NCBI GenBank assembly: GCA_016219875.1
Contig: JACRJZ010000004.1
Coordinates: forward strand, 1-39,351
Length of the DNA stretch: 39,351 bases
Source of the DNA: Verrucomicrobiota bacterium
GTDB lineage: Bacteria; Verrucomicrobiota; Verrucomicrobiia; Limisphaerales; JACRJZ01
Direction of reading: 5' to 3'
Position numbers and translations under genes: made by a program
Shown here: positions 8,443 through 16,484 of the stretch, piece by piece
Numbering within the stretch: position 1 is the first letter of the stretch
Layout: each line of letters begins with the position of its first letter
Notes under the pieces: generated by a model
The model's database searches: none
Seen by the model: only the letters and a program-made list of their open reading frames with translations
What the model was told of the DNA's origin: nothing

Positions 8443-9164
8443 TCCCAAGATTTCTTTCCACCTTGGCCCAGGTAGGCGCGTTTGACTTCGGGGTGGTGCA
8501 GGAGATCGGCGGCCAGGCCCTCCAGGATGATCTCGCCGGTTTCCATCACGTAAGCGCGGTCGGCGATTTGCAGCGTGCCGACGACGTTCTGTTCGACGAG
8601 GAGCACGGTCACGCCCAAGTCTTTCATTTTGCGGATTTCGCGGAAGACCTCTTGGACCATGAGCGGCGCGAGGCCCAGCGACGGCTCGTCCAGCAGGAGC
8701 AGCCGGGGCCGGGCCATAAGCGCGCGGCCCAGGGCCAGCATCTGCTGTTCACCACCGGAGAGCGTGCCGCCCAACTGGCTGGTCCGCTCGCGCAGACGCG
8801 GGAAGCGGTCGAGCACGATCTCCAGTTGCAGCAGGCGGTCGGGGTTGTGGTAGCCGCCGATGAGCAGGTTTTCGCGCACGGTCAGGTCGGCGAAAATCAT
8901 CTTGCCCTCCGGCACGAGGACCATCGAGTTGCTGAGGCTGCGCCAAGCCGGCTGGCCGCGCGTCGGGCGGCCGTCCACGAAAATATCGCCCTGCCACGGA
9001 TGGAGCAGGCCGACGAGGGACTTGAGAAGTGACGACTTGCCCGCGCCGTTCGCGCCCAGCAGGCCGACGATCTCGCCGGCGCAAACGTGCAGGCTCGCCC
9101 CGTGGACCACTTCCAGGCTCCCGTAGCCGCACCGGAGGTTTTGCACTTGGAGCAGCATGCTCAT
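8439..9164 (-). CDS. livF: Branched-chain amino acid-type ABC transporter ATPase LivF (241 aa)
   Basis: This is one of the two cytoplasmic ATPases of a LIV-type importer. It shows Walker A GANGAGKS (37-44), the signature LSGGEQQ (135-141), Walker B LLLLDEP (155-161), the LivF-type segment VPEGKMIFADLTVRENL and VEQN in place of a classic H-loop. The start at 9164 overlaps the livG stop by ATGA and the stop overlaps the next start the same way, so livG, livF and the ligase gene form one translationally coupled run. LIV-type systems also carry amides, urea or aromatic acids, so the gene name reflects family, not substrate. Confidence 0.93.
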   Translation of the reverse strand: MSMLLQVQNLRCGYGSLEVVHGASLHVCAGEIVGLLGANGAGKSSLLKSLVGLLHPWQGDIFVDGRPTRGQPAWRSLSNSMVLVPEGKMIFADLTVRENLLIGGYHNPDRLLQLEIVLDRFPRLRERTSQLGGTLSGGEQQMLALGRALMARPRLLLLDEPSLGLAPLMVQEVFREIRKMKDLGVTVLLVEQNVVGTLQIADRAYVMETGEIILEGLAADLLHHPEVKRAYLGQGGKKSWE

Positions 9165-9973
9165 GGGCTCTGGCTCCACTTGGCGCTGAGTTCGCCGCCG
9201 GCGGAGTCCGCCTGCACCTCTCCACCGAGATAGACGCTGATGACCTTCGGGTCGCTCTGGATCACAGACGGCGGCCCTTCGGCGATCGGAATGCCATAGT
9301 GCAACACGACGATGTCGTCCGCCAAGTCCATGACCAGCTTCATGTCGTGCTCGACGAGCAACACGGTCACGCCACGGTCGCGAATCTTGCGGATGAGTTG
9401 GCCAAGGTCCTCCTTCTCCTTCGTGTTCAAGCCGCTGGCCGGCTCATCGAGGAGGAGCAGCGTTGGCTCGGTTGCCAGCGCGCGGGCCAGTTCCACCATG
9501 CGGCGCTGGCCAAAAGCGAGCGCGCCCGCCGGGCAGTGCGCGAGCGGCGCGAGGCCCACGTAGTCGAGCTGCGCCATCGCGGTGTCGCGGATGTTCCGCT
9601 CCTCTCGCGGCTGGCCAGGCCAGCGCAAGCAGCAGCCGGCGAACCCCCAGCGCGAGCGGCTGTGCCGTCCGACCATGACGTTCTCGAGCACGTTCATGCG
9701 GAGGAACAGACTCGGATTCTGGAACGTCCGCGACAAGCCCAGCCGGGCGATCTGGTAGGGCTTGAGGCCGGTGACTGGCCGGCTGTGGAAAGTGACACGG
9801 CCGCTGTCGGGCCGGAGAAGACCGGAGATGATGTTGAACAACGTGGTCTTGCCCGCGCCGTTCGGGCCGATGATGGCCTTGATCTGGCCGGGCGCGACCT
9901 GGAACGTTGTTTTGTCCACGGCCACCAAGCCGCCGAAGCTGCGGCGGACATTCTCGACTTCAAGCAGCGCCAT
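9161..9973 (-). CDS. livG: Branched-chain amino acid-type ABC transporter ATPase LivG (270 aa)
   Basis: This is the second ATPase of the LIV-type importer. It shows Walker A GPNGAGKT (36-43), a LivG-type Q-loop region SRTFQNPSLF, a non-LSGGQ signature AFGQRR (153-158) normal for LivG, Walker B LLLLDEP (172-178) and VEHDM. The ATG at 9973 is chosen because GGGAGG sits a few bases upstream and the family starts there; the open frame extends to 10015 without support. It overlaps the livM end by 14 bp. Confidence 0.93.
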   Translation of the reverse strand: MALLEVENVRRSFGGLVAVDKTTFQVAPGQIKAIIGPNGAGKTTLFNIISGLLRPDSGRVTFHSRPVTGLKPYQIARLGLSRTFQNPSLFLRMNVLENVMVGRHSRSRWGFAGCCLRWPGQPREERNIRDTAMAQLDYVGLAPLAHCPAGALAFGQRRMVELARALATEPTLLLLDEPASGLNTKEKEDLGQLIRKIRDRGVTVLLVEHDMKLVMDLADDIVVLHYGIPIAEGPPSVIQSDPKVISVYLGGEVQADSAGGELSAKWSQSP

Positions 9974-11051
9974 GTTCACGCCTCCCTTCGGGGCGCAAGC
10001 GGGACGCCAGTCCACCCATCCATTTTCCCAGCGGCTTCAATGGCCCGTCCGGCGCGATGGAGATGATGAGGATCAGTATGACGCCGAACACCGCGTGGTC
10101 ATAACTTCCAAACAGCCCGCGCAGCGAAAGGTAATTCAAACCGGTGCTCATCACGGTCACACCCCAGAGGTTCGCCATGCCGCCCGCTGCGGCGAGCGCG
10201 ACGTAGCGGACGGACTTGAGCGCGCCCGCCTCCGACGGCCCGATGCCCGCCGTGTAGTGCGTGAAGAACACGCCGGCCAGCGCCGCCAGCAGCGCGCTCA
10301 GGACGAACGCCCGCAGCTTGTAGGCGGCGGTGTCGATGCCCATCGCGTTAGCGGCGGTTTCGCGGTCATGGATGGCCTGCAACGCGCGGCCCACGCGGGA
10401 GTGGAGGAGGTTGCGCAGGAGCAGCAGCAGCGCCAGCACCAGCGTCGCGGCGATGTAATAATTCGACACCCGCGCCGCGCTCTTGCCACAGATCGTCAGG
10501 CCGGGCGCGAGGGTCCACTCCGGCACGCCGTTGATGCCGTCCGCCGCACCGAAGGCCGCGGTGCCGAGGACGGTTTTGTTCACGATCAACCCGAAGCCGA
10601 GCGTGGCCATGGCCAGGTAGTGGCCCTTGAGCCGCAGCGCCGGATAGCCAATCAGCGTCGCGACCACGAGCGTGAGGAGCATCGCGGCGAAGAACGCGGC
10701 CCACGGCGACACGGTCATGATCTGGTTGCCGAAGAGGTCTTGCTGGCCGACGAACACGTGAAGCTGCTTCAGCCCGCCGGCCCAGCCTGCCGCCTTGAAC
10801 CGCGAGAAATCGTGGGTCGTCAACACCGCCGAGGTGTAGCCGCCGATGGCGAAGAACGCGCCGTGCCCTAGCGACACCTGCCCCGCGTAGCCCATCACCA
10901 GGCACAGCCCGATCACCACGATGGCATAGTAGAGCGCCATCGTGAGCTGGGTCAGGCAGTACTCCATCTCCAGCGCGCGCAACAAGCCCTGCGTCGCCAC
11001 CATCGCGAGGGCGAAGAGGGCGAAGGGAAGAAGTTGGCGGAGGCGCGTCAT
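9960..11051 (-). CDS. livM: Branched-chain amino acid-type ABC transporter permease LivM (363 aa)
   Basis: This polytopic permease of the LIV importer contains LVMGYAGQVSLGHGAFFAIGGY, the glycine-rich motif of LivM, RLKGHYLAMATLGFG, and the cytoplasmic coupling segment GRALQAIHDRETAANAMGID. About ten hydrophobic segments are visible. The ATG at 11051 (MTRLRQLLPF) is chosen. The open frame runs on to 11177, but those 42 codons are translation of R4 and R5 repeats. No strong ribosome-binding site is seen. A repeat-filled gap of 213 bp separates it from livH. Confidence 0.92.
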   Translation of the reverse strand: MTRLRQLLPFALFALAMVATQGLLRALEMEYCLTQLTMALYYAIVVIGLCLVMGYAGQVSLGHGAFFAIGGYTSAVLTTHDFSRFKAAGWAGGLKQLHVFVGQQDLFGNQIMTVSPWAAFFAAMLLTLVVATLIGYPALRLKGHYLAMATLGFGLIVNKTVLGTAAFGAADGINGVPEWTLAPGLTICGKSAARVSNYYIAATLVLALLLLLRNLLHSRVGRALQAIHDRETAANAMGIDTAAYKLRAFVLSALLAALAGVFFTHYTAGIGPSEAGALKSVRYVALAAAGGMANLWGVTVMSTGLNYLSLRGLFGSYDHAVFGVILILIISIAPDGPLKPLGKWMGGLASRLRPEGRREHGAA

Positions 11052-11063
11052 TGGCTTGGTCAC

Positions 11064-11262
11064 GAAAACAAATCCGAAGTCCGAAATCCGAAATCCGAAA
11101 CCAATCCGAAGCTCGAAGTTTGAAAGCCGCATCCTGCCGGGGCAAAGCCGCACCGACTGAAAGTCCGCGTTACGCACCCCGCATCCAGACTCAGTGCGTC
11201 TTGGATTTCAGAGTTCGGATTGGATTCGGATTTCGACATTCGGATTTCGGACTTCGGATTTC
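11064..11262. repeat. R5 TCCGAAAT-type arrays in inverted orientation, with an R4 remnant
   Basis: Between livH and livM, about 11068-11130 carries tandem CCGAAATCCGAAATCCGAAA-like units and about 11206-11262 carries the opposite-strand form (TTCGGATTTCGGACTTCGGA). An R4-like palindrome (GACTGAAAGTCCGCGTTAC, about 11156-11174) lies between them. No gene is seen. The arrays could pair as one long hairpin in the transcript between livH and livM. Confidence 0.75.
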
Positions 11263-11264
11263 CC

Positions 11265-12158
11265 CTAGTGTTCCCTCACCGCTTCGCCGCCGGGCCGGCC
11301 GAACAGCCCGTGTGGGCGGACGAACAACACCAGCAGTAGAATCGCAAACGCGGACACGTCGTTGTAGGCGGCGGGCAGCCGGCTCACGCTGAACGCCTCC
11401 AGCACCCCCACCAGCAAGCCGCCCAGCACCGCTGCCATCGGGTTGCCGAGGCCGCCGACAATGGCCGCGGCGAAGCCCTTGATCGCGAGCGGCGCGCCGC
11501 TTTCGTAGTGCGTCATGGTGATGGGCGAGATCACGCAACCGGCCAGGGCGCCGAGGGCCGCGCTCAAGCCGAACGAGAGTGTGCGCATGTTCGGGATGTT
11601 GATGCCGGCCAGCATCGCGGCTTCGGGATTGGAGGAGCAGGCCCGCATGGCCCGGCCGGGCAGGGTGAACTTCAGGAAGACGTGCAGCGCGGCGACCGTC
11701 ACGGCCACGGTCGCCAGCACCCAGATCACTTGCGGCGAGATCGCGGCGCCAAACAGCTTGATCGAGGAGATTTCGTTGCCCGTGAAGTACGGCAGCGAGC
11801 GGACCTTCTCGTCCCAGATGTGGAGCGCGGCCTCCTGGATCACGATGGAGAGGCCGATCGTGATGATGATGAGATGCAGGACCGAGTGATGGCGCAGCTT
11901 GCGAAAGAAAAGAACCTCCAACAGGCAACCCACCAGCGCCACGATGACGACTGCTCCCGCCACCGCCACAGGCAGCGGCACGAAATGCGCCAGCGTCACC
12001 GCTACCATCCCACCGAGCATCACGAATTCGCCCTGGGCGAAGTTCAGCACGCCGGTGGCGCTGTAGATGAGGTTGAACCCGATGGCCACCACGGCGTAGA
12101 TGCTGCCCTTGGTGATGCCCGAGAGCAGGTACTGGAGCGTGAGGTTGCCGGCGTCCAT
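11265..12158 (-). CDS. livH: Branched-chain amino acid-type ABC transporter permease LivH (297 aa)
   Basis: This is the first permease of the LIV-type importer. It contains GSIYAVVAIGFNLIYSATGV followed by LNFAQGEFVMLGG, the strongest LivH motif, then GRAMRACSSNPEAAMLAGI (coupling segment) and a glycine-rich AAIVGGLGNPMAAVLGG. It has about eight membrane segments and a length typical of LivH. The ATG at 12158 gives the family N-terminus; no Shine-Dalgarno is visible. Upstream, a 511-bp gap with repeats and a terminator divides it from the binding-protein gene. Confidence 0.93.
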   Translation of the reverse strand: MDAGNLTLQYLLSGITKGSIYAVVAIGFNLIYSATGVLNFAQGEFVMLGGMVAVTLAHFVPLPVAVAGAVVIVALVGCLLEVLFFRKLRHHSVLHLIIITIGLSIVIQEAALHIWDEKVRSLPYFTGNEISSIKLFGAAISPQVIWVLATVAVTVAALHVFLKFTLPGRAMRACSSNPEAAMLAGINIPNMRTLSFGLSAALGALAGCVISPITMTHYESGAPLAIKGFAAAIVGGLGNPMAAVLGGLLVGVLEAFSVSRLPAAYNDVSAFAILLLVLFVRPHGLFGRPGGEAVREH

Positions 12159-12205
12159 GAACTAGGAGGAAACGCGGATTCGGGAGCCAACTTCGGAGCC
12201 TGGCG

Positions 12206-12292
12206 GGCGTAGCGGCGGTCTGGCGACCGCCGCCATTCTTCCCGGGCAAAACCGGAACTCAGCGGCGCTCGCCAAAGCGCTGCTACGGGGCG
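12206..12292. repeat. R4-like palindrome pair in inverted orientation
   Basis: CGTAGCGGCGGTCTGGCGAC (about 12209-12228) continues as a palindrome, and an inverse-oriented partner ends in GCGCTGCTACGGGG (about 12278-12291). These are two GTAGCG-type palindromes facing each other upstream of livH. The rest of the 12159-12669 gap holds R1 copy 2, the terminator at 12608-12638, and otherwise nothing I recognise. Confidence 0.6.
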
Positions 12293-12320
12293 CAGAAATC
12301 GCCTCTCGGATTTCGGGCTC

Positions 12321-12492
12321 CAGGCTCAGAACTCCTGAGCCGTGGAATTGGCCTGGGCCGCCCGGTGAGGGCACCGGGCCTACAAGGCACGCCTTCTCGG
12401 TAGGCCGGGTCCCCTGACCCGGCGAGCTTCGACTCAACTCGTTTCCTGCTCTTCCATAGAACCGTGCGGACAGGTCAGGAACTCTGAGGCTG
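12321..12492. repeat. R1 repeat copy 2: 172-bp element with inverted ends
   Basis: It aligns along its full length with 43-213 in the same orientation, sharing GGCCTGGGCCG-like sequence and CCCGGTGAGGGCACCGGGCC. The ends CAGGCTCAGAACTCCTGA and TCAGGAACTCTGAGGCTG are inverted. At the tip, copy 1 has GACATCC/GGATGTC and copy 2 GAACTCC/GGAACTC, so both arms differ between copies. It lies between livH and the binding-protein gene. Confidence 0.8.
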
Positions 12493-12607
12493 GGGAGGTG
12501 CAGAAGGCGAAGCGCGAGACGGCGGCCTCGGCCATCAAGGCGGCAAGGCCGCGCGTGTCTCGTGTTGCGTCGGATCGGGTTCATCAACAGCGCGGCATTC
12601 CAACAAA

Positions 12608-12638
12608 GAAGCCCCGGCGAGTCAATTGCCGGGGCTTC
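12608..12638 (-). terminator. Rho-independent terminator of the LivJ-type gene
   Basis: A perfect 11-bp stem (GAAGCCCCGGC, 12608-12618, with GCCGGGGCTTC, 12628-12638) encloses a 9-nt loop. On the minus strand it is followed by TTTGTTG. It begins 32 bp past the stop of the binding-protein gene, so at least part of that transcript probably ends before livH. Confidence 0.8.
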
Positions 12639-12669
12639 GGAAAACCAGCGTCGAGGCCGGCCGCCGGGG

Positions 12670-13833
12670 CTATTTCTTGTAGATCGTGAACTTGCCTTTC
12701 TTGACCGTGAGCATCTCGAACGCGCTCAGGTCGAGGCCGGTGTGGTCCGTGGGCGACATGTTGTAGATACCCGCCGTGCCCACCAAACCTTGCAGGCTTT
12801 CAATCGCGTCGCGCACCGCGCCGCTTTCCGGCTTGCCTGCCTTCTTGAGCGCCTCGGTCACGATCAGAATCGCGTCGTAGGCATGGCCGCCGAAGGTGCT
12901 CACGTCTTCCTTGTAGGCCGCTTCGTAATCCTTCTTGTAGCTCGCCAGCAGTTTCTTCTGCGGGTGCGAGCGGGGCAAATCATCCACCACGAGCAAGCGG
13001 CCCGCCGGGAAGAGGATGCCTTCCGCCGCCACGCCCGCCTGCTCGACGTACTTGCGGTTGCCGAAGCCGTGGCTCTGGAAGAGCGGCACGTCCAGGCCGA
13101 TCTGCTTCATGTTCTTGGCCACGATGGATTGGGCGGGAACGATGGACCAGTTGACCACGGCCTGGACGCCGGGCGTGCCTTTGACCTTGGTGAGAATGTC
13201 GGTCAGGTCGGTGGCGGCTTTGTCATAGACTTCGTTGACGAGGATTTCCATGCCGTCGGTCTTGGCGATCTCTTCTAGTTGCTTCTTGCCGGCGGCGCCG
13301 AAGCCGTCGTTGCCCGTGAGCACGGCGATCTTGGAGATGCCTTTGTCCTTCATGGTCCGAAAAATCCAGGTGACGGCCTGGCTGTCCTTCTGCGGTGTCT
13401 TGAAGACGTACTTGGCGACGGGGTTCACGATGACCTCCGCCGCTGCGCAGGAAACGAGGATCATCTGGTTCTCCTCGCAGAGCTTCTTGATCTGCATCGT
13501 CTCGCCGCTGGTGGATGGGCCGATGATGGCGAGGACTTTCTCCTCTTCGATCAACTGCTTGGCGAACGAGACGGCCTTCTCCGGGCTGCCGCCGCTGTCC
13601 TTGAGGACGAGTTCCAGCTTCTGGCCGTTGATGCCGCCGGCAGCGTTAAGCTTGTCGATGAACATCTGGGCAGTCTTGGCTTCCGGCGCGCCCAGGAAGG
13701 ACGCCGGGCCGGTGACGGAGAAGATCGCGCCGATCCGGACCGGCTTCCCGCCGGCGGCCGCGAACGCGTCTTGGACAATACAAGGGGCGCCGGCCAAGGC
13801 CAGGCCCAATAGGGCAAACAGAGTCTTTTTCAT
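12670..13833 (-). CDS. livJ: LIV-type periplasmic substrate-binding protein (387 aa)
   Basis: This is a Leu/Ile/Val-binding-protein-like receptor. A signal peptide (MKKTLFALLGLALAGAPC...) is probably cut after AFA near residue 25. It is followed by VRIGAIFSVTGPASFLG, NAAGGINGQKLELVLKDSGG and AIIGPSTSGET, all standard for the peripla_BP_6 family, and GGHAYDAILIVTEAL near the C-terminus. The ATG at 13833 is chosen; the frame is open to 14121 but that part is not family-like. It is the first gene of the importer cluster, with its own terminator, a usual arrangement for making binding protein in excess. The ligand cannot be read from sequence. Confidence 0.93.
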   Translation of the reverse strand: MKKTLFALLGLALAGAPCIVQDAFAAAGGKPVRIGAIFSVTGPASFLGAPEAKTAQMFIDKLNAAGGINGQKLELVLKDSGGSPEKAVSFAKQLIEEEKVLAIIGPSTSGETMQIKKLCEENQMILVSCAAAEVIVNPVAKYVFKTPQKDSQAVTWIFRTMKDKGISKIAVLTGNDGFGAAGKKQLEEIAKTDGMEILVNEVYDKAATDLTDILTKVKGTPGVQAVVNWSIVPAQSIVAKNMKQIGLDVPLFQSHGFGNRKYVEQAGVAAEGILFPAGRLLVVDDLPRSHPQKKLLASYKKDYEAAYKEDVSTFGGHAYDAILIVTEALKKAGKPESGAVRDAIESLQGLVGTAGIYNMSPTDHTGLDLSAFEMLTVKKGKFTIYKK

Positions 13834-14068
13834 ATCGAATTCCGAGTTGTTGCACGCCTTCCCCGCCCGCGATGATCGCGACCGGGGCTGACGGAGCGCA
13901 CAGTGCCAAAGCCGCTTTTGCGGTGTCAAGCGACGCGAACGCCGCGCCGGAAAGGTCCTTCCACGCTTGGTCATTTGGCTTTGTGCCCACGCGTGAAAGT
14001 CCGGACTCCGTTCACGCCCGCGCCCGCAAGAGGAGGCTGGACTCGGCGCGGGCCGGGCCTTATCCGCC

Positions 14069-14186
14069 GTGGCGCCGGCTTTCCAGCCTGCGGGGCGGGT
14101 GAGCGATTCGGTCGTCCGCATCGTGGCGGCCGGACGGCCGACAAGAATGTCGGCGCCACGGCAGGCTGGAAAGCCTGCGCTACGGC
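14069..14186. repeat. R4 palindromes, inverted pair, in the 13834-14381 gap
   Basis: GGCGCCGGCTTTCCAGCCTG (about 14072-14091) faces the inverse CAGGCTGGAAAGCCTGCGCT (about 14162-14181), with GACAAGAATGTCGGCGCCAC between them, a motif that recurs near 16400. The rest of the 548-bp gap between the divergent binding-protein gene and the unknown gene shows no gene. It must hold the promoters of both. Confidence 0.75.
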
Positions 14187-14235
14187 AGGGGGGTGTCCGG
14201 TTGCGCCCGACGTGGTCGGCGCAGCGAGCGCGCGA

Positions 14236-14265
14236 TTGACCTTGCTCCGCTTCTGTGAGTACTTT
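14236..14265 (+). promoter_or_regulatory. Weak sigma70-like promoter candidate
   Basis: TTGACC at 14236-14241 is followed after 18 bp by TACTTT at 14260-14265. It lies about 117 bp before the unknown gene at 14382. The -10 match is poor, and in this GC-rich lineage the call rests on position as much as sequence. Confidence 0.25.
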
Positions 14266-14381
14266 GGCGGCACGTCAAACCAATGCGCCGACGCCGGAGC
14301 GGTTTCCGCCCGGTGGCGATTGGGGGTTTTGGAAATCGACGAATTGCGCTCGACGAGCGAGCAAGCGATGGAGTTGAGATT

Positions 14382-14804
14382 GTGCTGAACATTGAACGGA
14401 AATGGCTGGAAGCGGTGCCCTGGCAGACCGTGGTCAACACCAACCAAGGGCTGTGCGAGAAAGATTCCCAGCCGCACGCACCGAGCGCCAAAGGTTACGA
14501 CGCGGCCAGGAAATTGTGGGAGGAAGCCGCGCCACGGGACCTCCGGCTCCGCCAAGTGCTGGAGATGTGCCGGGAAATCCACAAGCTCGCGCCCTTCCAA
14601 TTCTTCAACGGCAACACCGTCGCGGCGGTCGCCAAGACCTTCGTCGAGGACATGCTCCAATCCCTGCCGCCCGTGCAGGCCCAGATCGCCCGCTCGACCG
14701 TGTCGCATTACGTGGTCGGGGTGATCAAGCCGCGCGAACTGGAAGACGTGTTCGCCGCCTTCGACGGGTTGTGGCGCCACGGCGGCGCCGCTCCACCGAA
14801 GTGA
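14382..14804 (+). CDS. Uncharacterised small protein (140 aa)
   Basis: I do not recognise the family. The protein is soluble-looking and mainly helical, with no signal peptide or membrane segment. Notable segments are WLEAVPWQTVVNTNQG, CREIHKLAPFQFFNGNTVAAV and VSHYVVGVIKPRELEDVF. The GTG at 14382 is chosen because GGAG lies 8 bases upstream and the sequence before it is Arg-rich and atypical; an in-frame ATG exists at 14283. It ends 8 bp before a cupin gene on the same strand, so the two are probably co-transcribed. Confidence 0.6.
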   Translation: MLNIERKWLEAVPWQTVVNTNQGLCEKDSQPHAPSAKGYDAARKLWEEAAPRDLRLRQVLEMCREIHKLAPFQFFNGNTVAAVAKTFVEDMLQSLPPVQAQIARSTVSHYVVGVIKPRELEDVFAAFDGLWRHGGAAPPK

Positions 14805-14812
14805 TTCTCCCT

Positions 14813-15154
14813 ATGGCCAACTACCAAATCGCCCAACTGAACGATATCCCGCCCACGCGCTGTCCCTGCGGCTGGGCGAAGCGGGCCTTTGCGGAGTCGC
14901 GGGAGAACGCTGCCAGCCTCCACCTTGTGGAGATCGAGAAGGACTCCCGCGCCCACTACCACAAGCGGATGACGGAAATCTACCTGGTGCTGGAAGGCGA
15001 GGGCCAAGTGGAACTCGACGGACAGTTGTTTCCGGTGAAACCGATGACGGCGATCTACATCCGCCCTGGCTGCCGGCATCGTGCGGTCGGCAAGTTGAAG
15101 ATCGTGAACCTCCCTGTGCCGGCGTTTGACCCGGCGGACGAGTGGTTTGATTGA
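14813..15154 (+). CDS. Small cupin-domain protein (113 aa)
   Basis: It is a single-domain cupin. Motif 1 is HYHKRMTEIYLVLEG (His48, His50, Glu55 as metal ligands) and motif 2 is PGCRHRAVG (His89), the expected second-sphere pattern for a metal-binding beta-barrel. Such small cupins act as isomerases, dioxygenases or ligand sensors; nothing here picks one. It follows the unknown gene by 8 bp and converges on the ABC ATPase gene with an 8-bp gap, so no room is left for a separate terminator. Confidence 0.85.
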   Translation: MANYQIAQLNDIPPTRCPCGWAKRAFAESRENAASLHLVEIEKDSRAHYHKRMTEIYLVLEGEGQVELDGQLFPVKPMTAIYIRPGCRHRAVGKLKIVNLPVPAFDPADEWFD

Positions 15155-15162
15155 ATGCTCCC

Positions 15163-16215
15163 TCACTCCGGCAACACGAGGCAATTCTGCGGACGCACGT
15201 GGACCCGGAGCGGCGCGCCGACTTGGCGGAGTTCACGGGGATTCTGCTCGAAGGCCTTGACGAGTGCGCCTGAAGGCATTGCCAGGCGGTACTGCTCGAT
15301 CTCGCCGAGGTAGCTGACGTGCGCGATGCGCGTGTCGAGCGCGTTGACGCTGTCTGTGCCGATCTCCACCGCTTCCGGCCGAAAACCGAGCCAGACTTTT
15401 TCTCCGGGAGACTTGCTCAACTCCGTCGCGGCCACGAAAACGCCGCCGTCCGTTTCCACCGTCATCTCGCCGCCGTCGCAACCCCTGACGGTCGCGGACA
15501 ACCAGTTCGTCTCGCCGATGAAGTCCGCGACGAACCGGTTCACCGGGTGGCGATACACCGCGCGCGGGGTGCCCAGTTGCTCGATGTGTCCGTCGCGCAA
15601 CACCGCCATCCGGTGCGCCAACGAGAGCGCCTCTTTCTGGTCGTGGGTCACGTAGATCGTGGTGATCTTCGTTTGCGCGTGGATGCGGCGGATTTCTTCG
15701 CGCATTTCGAGGCGGAGCTTGGCGTCGAGGTTGGAGAGCGGCTCGTCGAGCAGGAGTACGTCGGGCTGGATGACGAGCGCGCGCGCCAGCGCCACCCGCT
15801 GCTGCTGTCCGCCGGAAAGCTGGTTCGGTGTGCGGTCGGCGAACGGCTCCATCTGCACGATGGCCAGCGCCTCGGCCACGCGCCGCATCCGTTCCGCCGT
15901 GGAAACCTTCCGCACCTCCAAGCCGTAGGCGACGTTGTCGGCCACGGTCAGGTGCGGCCAGAGGGCGTAATTTTGGAAGACCATGCCGGTGTTGCGCTGG
16001 TGCGGCGGCACACCGTTCACGGGCTTGTCGCCGAAGAATAGTTCGCCACTATCCGGCTGGTAGAAGCCGGCGAGGGTGCGGAGCAGCGTCGTCTTGCCGC
16101 AGCCGGACGGACCGAGCAGGAAGAACAACTCCTGCGACTCGATCTCCAGCGAAATCCGTTCCAGCGCCCAGGCCGGGCCGAACCGCTTCGTCAGGTTCCG
16201 GATGGAAACGCGCAC
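15163..16215 (-). CDS. PotA/FbpC-type ABC transporter ATPase (350 aa), orphan
   Basis: It is an importer ATPase of the spermidine/iron/phosphonate class: Walker A GPSGCGKT (35-42), Q-loop Gln81, signature LSGGQQQR (133-140), Walker B LLLDEPL (154-160), D-loop SNLDAKLR, H-loop His191, and a C-terminal TOBE-like regulatory domain (about 240-350). The GTG at 16215 is chosen; the frame is open to 16308, but that extension includes translated R4 repeat. No permease or binding-protein partner is nearby, so it may serve a distant or shared transporter. The substrate is unknown. Confidence 0.88.
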   Translation of the reverse strand: MRVSIRNLTKRFGPAWALERISLEIESQELFFLLGPSGCGKTTLLRTLAGFYQPDSGELFFGDKPVNGVPPHQRNTGMVFQNYALWPHLTVADNVAYGLEVRKVSTAERMRRVAEALAIVQMEPFADRTPNQLSGGQQQRVALARALVIQPDVLLLDEPLSNLDAKLRLEMREEIRRIHAQTKITTIYVTHDQKEALSLAHRMAVLRDGHIEQLGTPRAVYRHPVNRFVADFIGETNWLSATVRGCDGGEMTVETDGGVFVAATELSKSPGEKVWLGFRPEAVEIGTDSVNALDTRIAHVSYLGEIEQYRLAMPSGALVKAFEQNPRELRQVGAPLRVHVRPQNCLVLPE

Positions 16216-16278
16216 GGCGAAAGAGTGCGGCCTGCCGAGGGGGAGTCGAGAGGAAACTGGAGCGCATTCGGACACCAC

Positions 16279-16432
16279 CGCCGTAGCGCAGGCTTTCCAG
16301 CCTGCCATCTCGCCGACTTTCAGTCGGCAAACCGCGAAGAAGACCGGCCCGCTTGCCTTCTCCCGCGTCCGCCGGTTGGAAAACCGGCGCTACGGCAGAC
16401 AAGAATGTCGGTGTTCCGGCGGCAGGGCCAAG
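16279..16432. repeat. R4 palindromes between the ABC ATPase and CvpA-like genes
   Basis: GCGCAGGCTTTCCAGCCTGC and CCGACTTTCAGTCGGC lie at about 16287-16329, then an inverse-oriented GGTTGGAAAACCGGCGCTAC at about 16374-16393, followed by GACAAGAATGTCGG. Each unit is a short palindrome, and the left and right groups face each other. Confidence 0.75.
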
Positions 16433-16484
16433 TTGTGCCCCAGACGCAGCAGGGGGATCGCGGCAAAGATTGGGCTTGACCGCG

